Positions 6,379-6,562 of a stretch of 6,562 bases of DNA are shown here, one piece after another. The stretch's first letter is position 1. The number at the start of each line of letters is the position of its first letter. The stretch is taken from the NCBI GenBank assembly GCA_002448495.1, contig DJYL01000230.1:1-6562 (forward strand), read 5' to 3'. A program made the translations under genes and the position numbers. The notes below the pieces were generated by a model, which saw only the letters and a list, made by a program, of their open reading frames with translations, had not been told where the DNA came from and searched no databases. The stretch comes from Pseudoselenomonas ruminantium. GTDB lineage: Bacteria; Bacillota; Negativicutes; Selenomonadales; Selenomonadaceae.

Positions 6379-6404
6379 TAAGGAATTCCAAAAGAGACCG
6401 ATAT
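6379..6404 (+). promoter_or_regulatory. Sigma-28 (SigD/FliA) type promoter for the downstream flagellin gene
   Basis: TAAG at 6379-6382 and CCGATAT at 6398-6404 are separated by 15 bases. This matches the sigma-28 pattern TAAA-N15-CCGATAT with one mismatch in the -35 box. The -10 box is complete except that the preceding base is A rather than G. Transcription should start near 6411. Sigma-28 drives late flagellar genes once the hook is complete, which fits a flagellin gene starting just past the window. It leaves an untranslated leader of about 150 bases. Confidence 0.8.
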
Positions 6405-6446
6405 ATATAGTGTAAGGCAGAGATAATCCGCAGGTTAATACATGGA

Positions 6447-6475
6447 TACTGATGGCCAGCTAGCAGCCGTTGGTA
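6447..6475 (+). promoter_or_regulatory. Leader hairpin with adjacent CsrA-like motif
   Basis: TACTGATGGC (6447-6456) pairs with GCCGTTGGTA (6466-6475): ten continuous pairs, three of them G-U, closing a 9-base loop. Immediately 5' is ATACATGGATAC (6438-6449), which matches the CsrA SELEX consensus RUACARGGAUGU at 9 of 12 positions, but its GGA (6444-6446) sits at the foot of the stem rather than in a loop. It may be a third, weaker site or simply a structural element of the leader. Confidence 0.4.
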
Positions 6476-6507
6476 AGAGTAACGATTTGCTGATTATATA
6501 GCTTACG

Positions 6508-6525
6508 ACAGTCAGGGATGGCTGT
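6508..6525 (+). promoter_or_regulatory. Probable CsrA-binding hairpin (GGA in hexaloop)
   Basis: ACAGTC (6508-6513) pairs with GGCTGT (6520-6525), six continuous pairs with one G-U, extendable by a G-U pair at 6507/6526. The loop is AGGGAT (6514-6519) with GGA exposed at 6516-6518. The run CAGGGATG matches the core CARGGAUG of the CsrA consensus at every position. A GGA in the loop of a short hairpin is the preferred CsrA target, and this one lies about 35 bases upstream of the ribosome site, comparable to the upstream site of the B. subtilis hag leader. Confidence 0.65.
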
Positions 6526-6550
6526 TACATTAAATTATTTTTTCTACATT

Positions 6551-6559
6551 CAAGGAGGA
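6551..6559 (+). promoter_or_regulatory. Ribosome site of the downstream gene overlapping a second CsrA-type motif
   Basis: CAAGGAGGA contains the strong Shine-Dalgarno AAGGAGG and two GGA triplets, and fits the CARGGA core of the CsrA consensus. A weak stem of TTTTCT (6540-6545) with GGAAAA (6557-6562) would place CAAGGA in an 11-base loop. CsrA bound here would block ribosome entry directly. The motif is also just a normal strong ribosome site, so CsrA binding is inference. Confidence 0.5.
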
Positions 6560-6562
6560 AAA

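Larger units (their letters stand above)
6411..6562 (+). promoter_or_regulatory. 5' leader of a probable flagellin gene, with CsrA-type sites
   Basis: Between the predicted transcription start and the window end no open frame of note is present. The leader has a 10-bp hairpin (6447-6475), a hairpin with GGA in its loop (6508-6525), a U-rich stretch (6535-6545) and a strong Shine-Dalgarno AAGGAGG (6552-6558). The window stops 4 bases after it, so the coding start must be within a few bases beyond. That the gene is flagellin is inferred from the sigma-28 promoter, the fliS/fliT/csrA/fliW neighbours and the absence of a flagellin gene elsewhere in the cluster. CsrA repression here, relieved by FliW, is expected by analogy with B. 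subtilis hag. Confidence 0.65.

Noticed and set aside
1..6562. Mobile elements, CRISPR arrays, tRNA or rRNA genes, or a novel defence system
   Set aside because: No transposase, repeat-spacer pattern, terminal repeats or RNA gene signature is seen; the whole window is accounted for by a flagellar operon and a flagellin leader.

Overview
This window is the late part of a flagellar filament-assembly operon. Every gene is on the plus strand and tightly packed. The order is flgK (3' end only), flgL, a DUF6470/YviE-type gene, fliW, csrA, flaG, fliD, fliS and a fliT-like gene. The window ends in a non-coding leader that stops on a strong Shine-Dalgarno sequence, almost certainly just before a flagellin start codon.

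The fliW-csrA pair next to flgL and yviE is the arrangement of Firmicutes. Moderate GC, strong AGGAGG-type ribosome sites, and the sequence character of FlgL, DUF6470 and FliD suggest a flagellated anaerobe of the Negativicutes, in particular Selenomonas or a close relative. That placement is an inference from protein flavour, not a database match.

Region by region: positions 1-254 hold the C-terminus of hook-filament junction protein 1 (FlgK), and 286-1641 hold junction protein 2 (FlgL). A 91-base gap follows, with a possible extended -10 promoter and an inverted repeat. Positions 1733-3033 hold the DUF6470 gene, then fliW and csrA with overlapping stop and start. Positions 3077-5585 hold flaG and a large fliD with a duplicated central domain. 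Positions 5600-6359 hold fliS and a fliT-like chaperone gene that overlap by 11 bases. Positions 6360-6562 are non-coding and contain an AT-only palindrome, a good sigma-28 (SigD/FliA) promoter and a leader of about 150 nt.

How the genes work together: FlgK and FlgL join hook to filament, FliD caps the growing filament, and FlaG is thought to affect filament length. FliS is the flagellin chaperone and FliT-like proteins are chaperones for FliD and similar export substrates. FliW and CsrA form the homeostatic switch known from Bacillus subtilis: CsrA represses flagellin translation by binding the leader, and FliW, when not occupied by flagellin, inhibits CsrA.

The most interesting part is that the probable target of this switch lies at the end of the window. 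The leader carries a perfect 6-bp hairpin with GGA in a hexaloop (6508-6525), a second GGA-rich site inside the Shine-Dalgarno sequence, and a possible third site upstream. The window therefore holds the regulator, the anti-regulator, and apparently the RNA target. I see no mobile elements, CRISPR arrays, tRNA or rRNA genes.
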